The translations under genes and the position numbers were made by a program. The notes below the pieces were generated by a model, which saw only the letters and a list, made by a program, of their open reading frames with translations, was not told where the DNA came from and did not search any database. A DNA stretch of 64,000 bases from Pandoraea capi. Its GTDB lineage: Bacteria > Pseudomonadota > Gammaproteobacteria > Burkholderiales > Burkholderiaceae. Shown one piece after another: positions 25,679 through 35,300 of the stretch (positions are counted from its first letter, which is position 1; the number at the start of each line of letters is the position of its first letter). The stretch spans positions 124,001-188,000 of the forward strand of contig NZ_CABPRV010000002.1 of NCBI RefSeq assembly GCF_902459735.1, in the 5' to 3' direction.

Positions 25679-25819
25679 TTCAATAAGGCGTTGATGGTGT
25701 GATGCCGCCCGGCAAGCCAATGACGTTGGCAGGCCAGGGGGCATCGGTGGTACGCTCGTGCGACTGTGCGGCGGCTCGCCGCACGCGGCTGCGTCGTGCT
25801 ATCCGCTTCTTCCTTCGCC

Positions 25820-26440
25820 ATGAAAAAACGTCAATTCCTCGCCGGTGCCGTGGCACTGGGCGCGTCGGTGCCTGTACTTGCCAAGCCAGCCGCATCGGGT
25901 GTATCGGGGCCTTCTGCGGGGGCGTCGTCCGGCCCGGTGTCGACGCCGCTCGTCACGATTTCCGGTGCGATCGAGCGCCACAATCGCGGCCCCGTCGATC
26001 CGGCACTGGATCAACTGTTCCACAAGCAACTGGTGCAATTCGATGCGGGATATGCGCTCGACTTCGCCATGCTCACGCGCATGTCCGCCCAGACAATCCG
26101 CCCGACGCTCGAATACGACGCCAAGCCGCATACGTTGCGCGGCCCGCGTCTGGCCGACGTGCTTGTACAGGCGGGGGCGCCGTCGAACCCGGCGACGCAG
26201 GTGCTGCTGCGCGCCATTGACGGCTACGTCGTGGCAACCACATTGGGGCAAGTGCGTGAGTACCGCTTCCTGCTCGCCACGCATCTCGATGACAAGCCGC
26301 TCGCGCTGGGTGGACTCGGGCCGTTGTGGGCGGTGTATGACCCGGCCGCGATTCCCGCACTGGCGGGCAAACCGCTCAAGGAGCGGTTCACCCTTTGCCC
26401 GTGGGGCGTTTATCACATTCAGGTCAACGCGGTGTCCTGA
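25820..26440 (+). CDS. Exported protein resembling a molybdopterin-binding oxidoreductase domain
   Basis: Signal peptide MKKRQFLAGAVALGASVPVL, then about 180 residues. The segments FAMLTRMSAQTIRPTLEYDA, TLRGPRLADVLVQAGAP, GYVVATTLGQVREYRFLLAT and DKPLALGGLGPLWAVYDPAA resemble proteobacterial proteins annotated as molybdopterin-dependent oxidoreductase-like (COG3915-type). The catalytic cysteine of the sulfite oxidase fold is not apparent, so it may bind no cofactor. It follows the sulfatase on the same strand but 140 bp away, so co-transcription is uncertain. An upstream in-frame ATG at 25766 would give an odd N-terminus and is not preferred. Confidence 0.75.
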   Translation: MKKRQFLAGAVALGASVPVLAKPAASGVSGPSAGASSGPVSTPLVTISGAIERHNRGPVDPALDQLFHKQLVQFDAGYALDFAMLTRMSAQTIRPTLEYDAKPHTLRGPRLADVLVQAGAPSNPATQVLLRAIDGYVVATTLGQVREYRFLLATHLDDKPLALGGLGPLWAVYDPAAIPALAGKPLKERFTLCPWGVYHIQVNAVS

Positions 26441-26451
26441 GCGGCGACCGC

Positions 26452-28584
26452 TCAGCGCGACGTCGGGCGGCCCGGCAGCGACGGGGCCAGCGGCGGGGGA
26501 TCGATGGGCTGGAACGGGCTCATTCGCCCCGGCAGTTTGACGGGCTCCAGTTCGTCGACGTCTTCATGCAGGATTCGGCGGATTTCCAGAATGGCCTGCG
26601 GCGTCTCCTGCACGCTGTGGCCGGCCACGATCACCCGCTCGGACTCGGCGCCTGCGAGATGCGCGCTGGTGTAGGGCACCACGCCGTCGCTCGACGCTTC
26701 GAGCGGTCCCTGCGCACTACGTCGCGCAATGATCGAGTGGTACTGCACCGCCGGCGATATCTTCAGCCCGGCGGCGGCCATCACGTACGGATCGTTGTCG
26801 CGCAACTGATCGATGCTGTTGGGCACGTAACGTGTCTTGCCCTCGGATGGATTGTCCTCCGAGCCGGTCGCGTAGTGCAGCACGTCGTCGATGCTCGAGA
26901 GCAGGGTGACGGGGAGTTTGATGAGGTTCGAGACCCAGCGTCCGAGCCGGTTACGGGCGAACGGCGTGCCGCGATGCGGTGCGGCAATGAAGATGGCCCG
27001 CTCGAATTGCGGTACCGGCCGGAAGTCGAACAGCGGGTCGAGCCGGTCGCGGGCGCGATCGATCTGTTCATCGTCGAGGTGATACTGGCTCTGGAATGTC
27101 TCCCACAAATCGTCATCGGAGCTGGAGACCATCAACCGGGCGATCACGCCGCCCATGCTGTGCCCGATGATCACGGCGTTATGCGACGCCGCTGACAGGC
27201 CGTCCGGATCGAAGTTTTTCAGCGTGGCCGCGAATGCGTTGCGAATGGCCATCGCGTTCACGAGGATCGGTGAATTCGTCGGGTAATAGACCTGCCAGAC
27301 CTGAAAATGCTCGCGCAGCGTGGCGTCGCCCTGAATCTCGTTGGCCAGGTTCACCCAGGCTTCGGGGCTGCTCGCCAGACCGTGCAGCATCAGGATCACG
27401 CGGCGTCCCGGATCGAACGGCTGCATCAGATAGATGTGGGGACGCACGATGCCCCGGTCGCGCCCGAACAGGGTGCGCAGCGATTGTTCTGCAAAACCGG
27501 AGCGCGCCAGCCAAAGACCGTAACCGGCGGTGAAGTTGCCCGCGAGCGGCACCAACTGGTGGTTGAGCTCGACCGATGTCTGCCGGTAGGGGTCGTAGAC
27601 AACCAGCGTGGCGACCTGTGTCGTGAGCACCTCTTCGAGGGTCGTGCCGTTAAAGCGCAGCAACAGCGTGAGCGAGGGCGAGGGCATCTCACTGAAGACG
27701 GGGCCGGCGTTGGGATCGGTAGCACGCCGGAAGTCGCGTGACGCGCGGCTCTCACGGGTGCTCAGGCCACCGCGCGAACCGCTGTCGTCGTTGTCGTAAT
27801 CCGGCCCCGTCGCAGCATCGCCGCGTGGTGTCGGGCTGCGGGTGGTCGCGGAGAGTGCATCGGCCGCGGACTTCTCGTCGAGCACGGCGACGAGTTCTGC
27901 GCCGAAGCCGTCGCGTCGGTACGGGCTGCGCAGCCCCGCGAACGATAGCGTCGAGGCGGGTAGCACTTCGCGCGGCTGAGTACGGTTCCCGGCGAATCGC
28001 ACGCTGCTGGTATCCACCGGCAACGTCCACCCGGCAATCTTGTCGCTGCCCGTTTGCTGCACCCGGCGGAAAAGGGCGACGGCGAAGTTCTGCACGGCAT
28101 AGTTGTAGTAGTCACGGACCTGCGTCTGCCGGTCCTCGAACGCGCGCTCGCTCGACGGGCGGTCGCTGTAGAACAGGTACGCATACGAGTAGCGCGCGGT
28201 GCGCAACCACAGGTCGAACTGTGCGTCGTTCCATTGCTTGTCGCCGGGGGACGTTTGCGCGATGGCGAGTTGCATCGAGATCTCTGCCATGGCCGCCAGT
28301 CGCCGGTCGACATCGATTTCCTTGGCGCGGCCCAGGGCATCGATACAGTCGAGCGACGTTTTGGCGCAGATCGTCTCGTCCAGGCCGGCCACCCGGATCG
28401 TCTGGTCGGTCGAGGCACTGAGCTTGCCTGTGGACAGAATGTCACCGCGCTTCATGGCGATGTACTGCTCCGGGCCGAGGGAGCGGACTTCCACCATTGC
28501 GCAGCCCGAGAGGACCGTCAGCCAGAGGACGGCGGCCAGCGCACTGGCACGACGAAGCCCCGATTGCGTGCGAGCGGACATCAC
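26452..28584 (-). CDS. Alpha/beta hydrolase lipoprotein (lipase-like)
   Basis: A 710-residue putative lipoprotein; lipobox LSGC at about residues 25-28 after a hydrophobic signal. The N-terminal 350 residues are of unknown type and include a low-complexity Asp/Ser/Arg linker (DYDNDDSGSRGG). The C-terminal hydrolase domain shows the oxyanion region VILMLHGLASSPEAWVNLAN and the nucleophile elbow VIIGHSMGGVIARLM. The later SSDGVVPYTSAHLAG and VAGHSVQETP supply Asp and His candidates. This suggests a cell-envelope esterase or phospholipase. Its start overlaps the DUF4105 gene stop by 4 bp, so the two are translated together. Confidence 0.88.
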   Translation of the reverse strand: MMSARTQSGLRRASALAAVLWLTVLSGCAMVEVRSLGPEQYIAMKRGDILSTGKLSASTDQTIRVAGLDETICAKTSLDCIDALGRAKEIDVDRRLAAMAEISMQLAIAQTSPGDKQWNDAQFDLWLRTARYSYAYLFYSDRPSSERAFEDRQTQVRDYYNYAVQNFAVALFRRVQQTGSDKIAGWTLPVDTSSVRFAGNRTQPREVLPASTLSFAGLRSPYRRDGFGAELVAVLDEKSAADALSATTRSPTPRGDAATGPDYDNDDSGSRGGLSTRESRASRDFRRATDPNAGPVFSEMPSPSLTLLLRFNGTTLEEVLTTQVATLVVYDPYRQTSVELNHQLVPLAGNFTAGYGLWLARSGFAEQSLRTLFGRDRGIVRPHIYLMQPFDPGRRVILMLHGLASSPEAWVNLANEIQGDATLREHFQVWQVYYPTNSPILVNAMAIRNAFAATLKNFDPDGLSAASHNAVIIGHSMGGVIARLMVSSSDDDLWETFQSQYHLDDEQIDRARDRLDPLFDFRPVPQFERAIFIAAPHRGTPFARNRLGRWVSNLIKLPVTLLSSIDDVLHYATGSEDNPSEGKTRYVPNSIDQLRDNDPYVMAAAGLKISPAVQYHSIIARRSAQGPLEASSDGVVPYTSAHLAGAESERVIVAGHSVQETPQAILEIRRILHEDVDELEPVKLPGRMSPFQPIDPPPLAPSLPGRPTSR

Positions 28585-29654
28585 GGCTTCACCGTCGGAT
28601 CGTCGCCCGGCACGCCCTGACGGATGCGTGTCGAGAAGTCCGGTGCGTCGCCGGCGGCCAGCGCCCGCTGTACGAAATTACCGCGCTCATAGAGCTGAGC
28701 GTAGGTGAAGCCGGGCGTCAGACCGCCCTGATCGTAGGCGTATTCGGCAAAGTAGCCGGACAGCAGCAGGCGGTAGTCGAGGGGTAAGCCTGGCGCGATG
28801 AGCCGTGCGATCTCGAAGACGATGGTGGTGCAGTTGCTTGTAAGCGTGTTGTACCAGGCTGGCTCGCCGCGCAGTTCGCGCGCGCGTGCCAGATAGCCCA
28901 GAAACACCTCGCGTAGTGCTTTCGGCGGAATGTTCAGCCGGTAGAGGTAGGTCGTCTCGCCGCGCACGTTGCTGCGCACACGCAGGATGTCGCGCTCGTC
29001 GGCCGCGACCAGCGTCGCTTCGAAGTCCTTGAAGAATCCGCCGATAGCCGAGAACTTCTGCCCCTGCTTCTTGCGGATCTCGATGGAGAACACCACGCGC
29101 TTGCCGTCGGAAAACCCGAACGACACGAGCGTGTGCGCAATCGCGGGGCCCATCCAGTATGAGAGGACCAGATCGGCGCTGACGAGCTTGTCGAGGTCGT
29201 ATTCACGGGTTTCCCAGCGGGGAGTGAAGTCGGTTTCGGTGCGCCATTCTAAATTGCGCACGTTGTGCAGTGTGACGCGCGAGCCGTCGATCTGTGAATC
29301 GAGCAGTTGTGCCACGTCGGCGGCCCAGTTGCGGTCGTTCGACGGCCGGATCGTTTGCCACCACCCGATGAGTAGAATCGCCGCGATCAGAAAGCCCAGC
29401 GGCCAGCCCCGGAGCGGTATGCCGGCGCGTACGCGCAGCAGTGCAACGAGGGCCGCGACACCGAGCAACACCCACAGCGCGATGACGAGATAGCGCACGA
29501 GCGCCGGGCCGGGGCAGCGGTAGACGAGGGCCATGGCCCCCCAGGCGCACACGCCCAGCACGAGCAGGGCGAGAAAGGCGCGCAGCACGTACACGTACCA
29601 CGCGATTTGATGGCCAGCGAGCGCGTCGCCGGCGTGGGATTGCAGATGCACCAT
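28581..29654 (-). CDS. DUF4105 (Lnb-type) membrane protein
   Basis: A 357-residue protein with three hydrophobic segments in the first 100 residues (VLRAFLALLVLGVCAWGAMA, YLVIALWVLLGVAALVALL, PLGFLIAAILLIGWW). A periplasmic DUF4105 domain follows. The family signature TLTSNCTTIVFEIARLI with a conserved Cys is present at about residues 262-278, as is NDRNWAADVAQLLDSQIDGS at the domain start. The domain is proposed to be a papain-like hydrolase or amidase, but no activity is proven. It is first in a two-gene unit with the lipase-like lipoprotein, which suggests joint action on an envelope lipid or lipoprotein. Confidence 0.87.
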   Translation of the reverse strand: MVHLQSHAGDALAGHQIAWYVYVLRAFLALLVLGVCAWGAMALVYRCPGPALVRYLVIALWVLLGVAALVALLRVRAGIPLRGWPLGFLIAAILLIGWWQTIRPSNDRNWAADVAQLLDSQIDGSRVTLHNVRNLEWRTETDFTPRWETREYDLDKLVSADLVLSYWMGPAIAHTLVSFGFSDGKRVVFSIEIRKKQGQKFSAIGGFFKDFEATLVAADERDILRVRSNVRGETTYLYRLNIPPKALREVFLGYLARARELRGEPAWYNTLTSNCTTIVFEIARLIAPGLPLDYRLLLSGYFAEYAYDQGGLTPGFTYAQLYERGNFVQRALAAGDAPDFSTRIRQGVPGDDPTVKP

Positions 29655-30007
29655 GATTCGCAGAGTTCGATCCGGGGTGGCCGCCGGTCAATGTTTCAGC
29701 CCTATGGCAGGTCCGATCGCCATGCGACCGGGCTACGGTATCGATAGCCGCTCGGCCCAACCCGTGCGACGCACCCCCCGTTTTTTCCTGTTCAGCGTCG
29801 AAGAATACCAGCAGACCGGCCTCAAGGACTTCCAACGATTTACCGGCGTCGAGCTCGGAAGGTCTGGAGGTCGTCTGCATGAACGGCACATCGGTGTAGA
29901 AGCGCTGAAGTCTCAGGCAAGCCGCGCCGGGCGTGACGGACGTTACAATGCCTGCCCCATCGGCCGGATTTCAGGCCCCACGGTTAAGGAGACGTCATGA
30001 GGCTCAG
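29655..30007. other. Divergent intergenic region upstream of the repeat lipoprotein
   Basis: About 350 bp without a gene I can support. TACAAT at 29944-29949 is a plausible -10 for the plus strand, without a clear -35. A very strong ribosome binding site TTAAGGAG (29984-29991) precedes an ATG at 29997. Confidence 0.5.
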
Positions 30008-30014
30008 GTGTTGA
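29997..30014 (+). other. Five-codon ORF with strong ribosome binding site ahead of the lipoprotein gene
   Basis: ATG at 29997 has ideal spacing (5 nt) to AAGGAG, yet the frame is only MRLRC then TGA at 30012-30014. The stop overlaps the GTG/TTG codons at 30008-30013 that open the lipoprotein frame. It is either a leader peptide with translational coupling or a sign of a small frameshift in the 5' end of the gene. Confidence 0.45.
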
Positions 30015-30748
30015 GGCGGCCCGGGAAGGCGCGTGCGGCGGCGGTATCCCCATCATTCGCGACAAAGCGGCACGGAATCGCGCGTGCGCTCGCATGGGGC
30101 GTGGCGCTCGTTGGCGTCGCGGTGGGGCTGAGCGCCTGTACGACGCGCCCGTTTCAGCCTGTGCCACCGCTTTACACGCTGTGGGCGAAGCCCGGTGTCG
30201 ATGTGCCGGGCGTGCGAAGCGCGATGCTGGCCTGTGGATTTCCCGATGCGGCACACGTCGAGCCGAAGGACATGACGCTCAACGACTATGCCGGCGCGCA
30301 ACGCTGCATGATCGATCAGGGCTTTCGCTATCAGGACCGCCGAATCGTCTGCACGGATTTCCCGCGTCTGCCCGCGTGCGCCGGTTTGCCGCGAGGCAAG
30401 ACGTTCGGCACGGACCCGGATGTCGATCCGTCGACACTCGCTTCGATATCCTCTGCACAGACGGTTCAGCCGGCTTACACCTACTGGACACGTCCCGGCG
30501 ACGACATCGCAGCAGTGAAGCGGGAGATGACGGCCTGCGGCTACACGGAATTGAACATGCCGTCAGACGTCATGCCGCTCAACGACGTTGCCGCCGCGCA
30601 GTTGTGCATGCTCGACAAAGGGTTCCGGTACGGTTGGCCCTCGCAGGCGCTGCTCTGCAAATCGACACCTTCGCTGCCGGCCTGTCGTGGCAAGGCGATC
30701 AATGTACAGCGTTGCTGTGCGCCTCCGACGCCGGCCGGACAGAAGTGA
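30008..30748 (+). CDS. Lipoprotein with two tandem copies of an unknown Cys-containing module
   Basis: Hydrophobic signal ALAWGVALVGVAVGLSAC with lipobox LSAC. Two homologous modules of about 70 residues follow: LYTLWAKPGVDVPGVRSAML to FPRLPAC, and YTYWTRPGDDIAAVKREMTA to TPSLPAC. Each contains ACG(F/Y), a LND(Y/V)AxAQxCMxxxGFRY block and a final PAC. The cysteines probably form disulfides. I do not recognise the family by function. The start is uncertain: GTG at 30008 is used because the perfect ribosome binding site serves an out-of-frame ATG at 29997. The gene is convergent with the next RND operon. Confidence 0.72.
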   Translation: MLRRPGKARAAAVSPSFATKRHGIARALAWGVALVGVAVGLSACTTRPFQPVPPLYTLWAKPGVDVPGVRSAMLACGFPDAAHVEPKDMTLNDYAGAQRCMIDQGFRYQDRRIVCTDFPRLPACAGLPRGKTFGTDPDVDPSTLASISSAQTVQPAYTYWTRPGDDIAAVKREMTACGYTELNMPSDVMPLNDVAAAQLCMLDKGFRYGWPSQALLCKSTPSLPACRGKAINVQRCCAPPTPAGQK

Positions 30749-30763
30749 TGACGTGTCATGTCG

Positions 30764-32371
30764 TCACTTGGCGGCGGACGTCGCCTGATTCGTAGGTCCT
30801 GACGGCGCATTGGCGTCGGTAGGTGCGGGCGACCCGGTCTGCCCCAGCGCGTCGTCCGACCACCCGCCACCGAGATCACCGATGAGCGACGCAGCGGCCA
30901 GCAACCGTGATTCCTGCACATTCAATGCGTTTTGCCGCGTGGTGAGTTGCGTCGTCTGCGCGGTGACGACGGTCGTGTAATCCACCGTGCCCGCCTGGTA
31001 CTCGCTCATTGCGATGCGGGCGCCTTCCGTCGCGTCGCGCACGGCTTCGTCGAGCGTCTGCGCCTGCTGTTCAAGGAAGCGCAGCGATGCCAGATCGTTC
31101 TCCACACCCTGCAATGCCGTGAGGACGGTGCCCCGGTAATTCGCCACGGCCGCGTCGTAGGCAGCGCGCGCGGCATCGACCTTGGCGCTTCTTGCGCCAC
31201 CATCGAAAATCGTCTCCGACGCGCTCGCGCCGAGCGACCACACGTAATTGGCAATCTTGAACAACCCCGCGACGGGCGCGGCGGACAGTCCGTCCGTGAG
31301 CGACAGCGTGATGTTCGGGTAGTAGGCTGCGAGCGCAACACCGATGGCCGCGTTCTGCGCAGCCATCTGCCGCTCGGCGGTTGCGATGTCCGGGCGCCGC
31401 TGAAGCAGTGTCGACGGCAAGGCGATGGGCACGTCGGGCAGGCGCGGCAACGCAGTGCTGTGCGGAATCGTCAGCGATTCCGGATTGCGGCCGACGAGCA
31501 CGGCGATGGCATGCGCATACTGCGCCCGCGAAATGCCGAGCGCGATCAGACTGGCGCGGGCGTTTTCCAGTTGCGTGCGTGCCGTAATGATGTCGGACGG
31601 CGGCACCGTTCCGGCCCGGTCCTGAGCGGCCACGACCCGAAGGTATTCCGTGTAGGCGGCGACGGTTTGCGTCAGCAGATCGATGTTCGCGTCGGTGATG
31701 CGCAAGTCGATGACGGCATTGGCGAGCGCGATCTGCTCGGACAGCGTCGCATTCGCGAGCGTGGCCTGACTGGCCTGCGCGGTGGCGTTGCTTTGCTCGA
31801 TGGAGCGCCGCACCTGCCCCCAGATGTCCGGCGCCCAGCTCACGCTCGCTTCGGTCGCGGCCGAGCTCACGATGTTCGCGCCGTTACGCGAGGCCAGCGC
31901 CGCGGACGTGCTGGCGCCGCCGCTGCTGCCGCGCGAACGGCTGGCCGAGGCGTCGATGCCGAACGTCGGGAACAGCCCCGCGCGGGCCTGACGCACTTCG
32001 GCGAGCGCCTGCTGATAGTTGGCGTAGCTTTGTCGCACGGTCTGGTTGGAGACTTCGACCTGCGGCTCCAGCGCGTCTAGCAGCGGATCGTGGAAGGCCG
32101 TCCACCATTGGCCTTTTGGCCCTTCGGCGTCGGGACGTGCTTGCGTCCAGCCAGCCAGTTCGGTGTAGTGGGTCGGCATATCGACGAGCGGGCGCTGATA
32201 GTCCGGGCCGACGGCGCAGCCGGCCAGTGATGCGAGCCCGGCCAGCATGGCGGCGCAGGCCAGCGTCACCCGCTTCGGGGATTTACGCGTAGGGTGCGAA
32301 ACGTGTGAAGTGCGTGAAGTGCCCGCAATGGGCACCAGAAGCATGCGATATGCCTTTGCGAACCAACTCAT
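30764..32371 (-). CDS. RND efflux outer membrane factor, NodT family lipoprotein (Mdt operon)
   Basis: Outer membrane channel of 535 residues, last gene of the MdtABC-type operon. Signal peptide with lipobox LAGC (about residues 49-52) and the signature AVGPDYQRPLVDMP. The two OEP repeats are visible (VRQSYANYQQALAEVRQARA and AAIGVALAAYYPNITLSLTD). The C-terminal 25 residues are Ala/Pro/Thr-rich. Its start overlaps the stop of the second permease by 4 bp. E. coli mdtABC lacks a dedicated channel gene and uses TolC, so this operon is self-contained. Confidence 0.93.
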   Translation of the reverse strand: MSWFAKAYRMLLVPIAGTSRTSHVSHPTRKSPKRVTLACAAMLAGLASLAGCAVGPDYQRPLVDMPTHYTELAGWTQARPDAEGPKGQWWTAFHDPLLDALEPQVEVSNQTVRQSYANYQQALAEVRQARAGLFPTFGIDASASRSRGSSGGASTSAALASRNGANIVSSAATEASVSWAPDIWGQVRRSIEQSNATAQASQATLANATLSEQIALANAVIDLRITDANIDLLTQTVAAYTEYLRVVAAQDRAGTVPPSDIITARTQLENARASLIALGISRAQYAHAIAVLVGRNPESLTIPHSTALPRLPDVPIALPSTLLQRRPDIATAERQMAAQNAAIGVALAAYYPNITLSLTDGLSAAPVAGLFKIANYVWSLGASASETIFDGGARSAKVDAARAAYDAAVANYRGTVLTALQGVENDLASLRFLEQQAQTLDEAVRDATEGARIAMSEYQAGTVDYTTVVTAQTTQLTTRQNALNVQESRLLAAASLIGDLGGGWSDDALGQTGSPAPTDANAPSGPTNQATSAAK

Positions 32372-35300
32372 GATCGAACCTCCGGGCCGGGATCGCGATG
32401 CCAGGGCAGGCGCGTGGACCAGCGTGCGAGCCGCGCGCGCAGGCGGTCCAGATACAGATAGATGACGGGCGTCGTGTAAAGCGTGAAGACCTGACTCAGG
32501 AGCAGACCGCCCATGACCGTGACGCCGAGCGGCTGGCGCAACGACGCCCCCTGACCCAGCGCGATGGCAAGCGGTACGGCGCCGAGCACGGCGGCGAACG
32601 TCGTCATCATGATGGGGCGCAACCGCACGACCGCCGCTTCGTGAATGGCCTGCTTAGCGGGCATGCCGTCCCGGCGCTGTAATTGAATGGCGACGTCGAC
32701 CATCATGATGCCGTTCTTCTTGACGATGCCGATGAGCAAAATCATGCCGATCAGCGCGATGACGGAGAACGGGGTGCCGAAGATCAGCAGGGCGAGCGTG
32801 GCGCCGATGCCCGCCGACGGCAACGTCGAAAGGATGGTCAGCGGGTGAATCGTGTTCTCGTACAGCACCCCGAGCACGATGTACACCACGCCGAGTGCCG
32901 CGAGGATGAGCAACGGCACCGTGCCCATCGATTGCGAAAACGCCTGTGCCGCACCCGCAAACGCGCCGTGGATGGAGGCGGGCATGCCGATGGCGCGCGC
33001 GGCGTCATCGATGGCAACCTGTGCCTGACTCAGCGAACCGCCCGCCGGCAGGTTGAACGACACGGTCGCCGCGACCATGCCGCCCTGATGGTTGACCTGC
33101 GTGGCCGTATGTCGCGCGGTGAAGCTCGCAAGCGCGGTGAGCGGCACCATCGTCTCTGCGGCCGTGCTGTCTGCGCTTCCGCTGGAGTTGCCTCCCCGGC
33201 TGTTCGAAATCGCGTTGTTCTGCTGGTTGGCCACGGCATTGGCGTTGAGCGCATTGGTGCCCGAGGCCGCGGTCTTCGCGCTCGCGCCGCTGACCGTCTT
33301 GCCGGACATCTGTGTCTGCCCCGTGCCGCTGGCGTTGCCCGCCGCAGTGCTCAGGTAGATCTGATCGAGCGAGTTCGGATACTGCCAATACTCGGGCGAC
33401 ACTTCCATGACGACGAAGTACTGATTGATCGGGTTGTAAATCGTGGAAACGGTGCGCTGCCCGAAGGCGTCGTACAGCACGTTATCGATCTGGTTCGGTT
33501 GCAGGTTGAAGCGTGCGGCGGTCTGACGATGCATGTTCACGTACATCTGCAAACCGTTCTGCTGAAGATCGGTATTCACGTCGAGCACCGTCTGCCGATG
33601 CTTGCTCAACTCGGTCACGAGCTTCGGCACCCACTGATACAGCGCCTGTGCATCGTCGCTCGTCAACGTGTACTGGTATTCGGCCGCCGACTGTCGTCCG
33701 CCGATGCGCAAGTCCTGCTGCGCCTGCAAGAACAGGCGCGCGCCGGAGACGCCATTGAGCTTGGGCCGCAGCCGGTTGACCACTGCTGCCGCCGACAGGT
33801 GTCGCTCGGCGAGCGGCTTGAGTTGCACGAACACGGTGGCGGAATTGAGTGAACGTCCGCCGGTGAAGCCCGCCACAGAGGCCACGGCGGGGTCGGTCTG
33901 GACGATGGTCTGCAACTGTTCCAGCTTCTGGCGCATGGCCGGGAACGAGATGCTCTGATCGGCCATGATCTGACCGATCAGAATGCCGGTGTCCTGCTCC
34001 GGGAAGAATGTGGCGGGCAGCAGCCGGAACAGGAAGAGATTGCCGACGAGCAGACCCAGCATCACCAGACCGACGAGACCGGCATGGTCGAGCACTGCCG
34101 TGAGCGAACGCGCGTAGGCATCGCGAAAACGGTCGAACTGGCGGCCGATCCATGTCGACCACCGGGCCTGCGAGACGGCCGACTCGCGGGTGAGGACATA
34201 GGCGCACAGCGTCGGCGTTACCGTGAGCGAGATCACCATGGAGATCAGGATCGCGATCGACAGGGTGACGGCAAATTCGTGGAACAGCAGGCCGACGATG
34301 CCCGGCATGAGCAGGATCGGCAGGAAGACGGCGATCAGCGACAGGCTCATCGACAGCACGGTGAAGCCCACTTCGCCTGCGCCCTGCAGGGCGGCTTCCT
34401 TCGGGGGGACGCCCAGTTCCAGATGGCGCACGATGTTTTCCATGACGACGACCGCATCGTCGACGACAAAGCCTGTCCCGATAGTCAGCGCCATGAGCGA
34501 GAGGTTGTCCAGACTGTAGCCGAGCAGATACATCGGCCCGAAGGTGCCGATGATCGACAGCGGCAGGACGACCGCCGGGATCAGCGTCGAGTTCGCCGAG
34601 CGGAGGAATACGAACACCACGCCGATCACGAGCAGCACCGCCAGCACCAGCGTGCGCTCCGTGTCGCCCAGCGACGCCTCGACCGAGACCGAGCGGTCCA
34701 GCGCCACGTTGACCTTGATGTCGTGTGGCAGCGTGGCCTCGACCAGCGGCAGGATCTTGCGGATCTGCGACACGGTCTTGACGACATTGCTGCCCGGCGA
34801 CGGATAGACGATTACCAGGACTGCCGGGTGGTTGTTGAAGAGCCCGGCATTGCGGATGTTCTCGTTGCTGTCGCGCACGAGCGCCACGTCGCGCAGCAGG
34901 ACCGGCGCGCCGTTGCGATAGGCGACGACGAGATCCTTGTAACCGTCGGCCTTGCCGATCTGGTCGTTCGAGGTGACCTGAAAGCGCTGATCGCCCTGAT
35001 CCAGATGGCCTTTGGCGCTGTTCGCGTTGGCGGAGGACAGGGCAGCGCGCACGTCCTCCAGCCCGATCCCGTAACTGTTGAGCTTGCCCGGCTGCAATTC
35101 GACCCGTACCGACGGCAACGCACCGCCGCCCACCGTGATCTGGCCGACGCCGTCCACCTGGGAGAGTTGCTGGAGGATGACGGAGTCGGCCGAGTCGTAG
35201 AGCTGTGCGGTCGTGAGCGTGGCGGACGTCAGAGCAATGACCATGACCGGCGTGTCGGCCGGGTTGAATTTGCGGTAGCTCGGATTGCTGCGCAGCGTGC

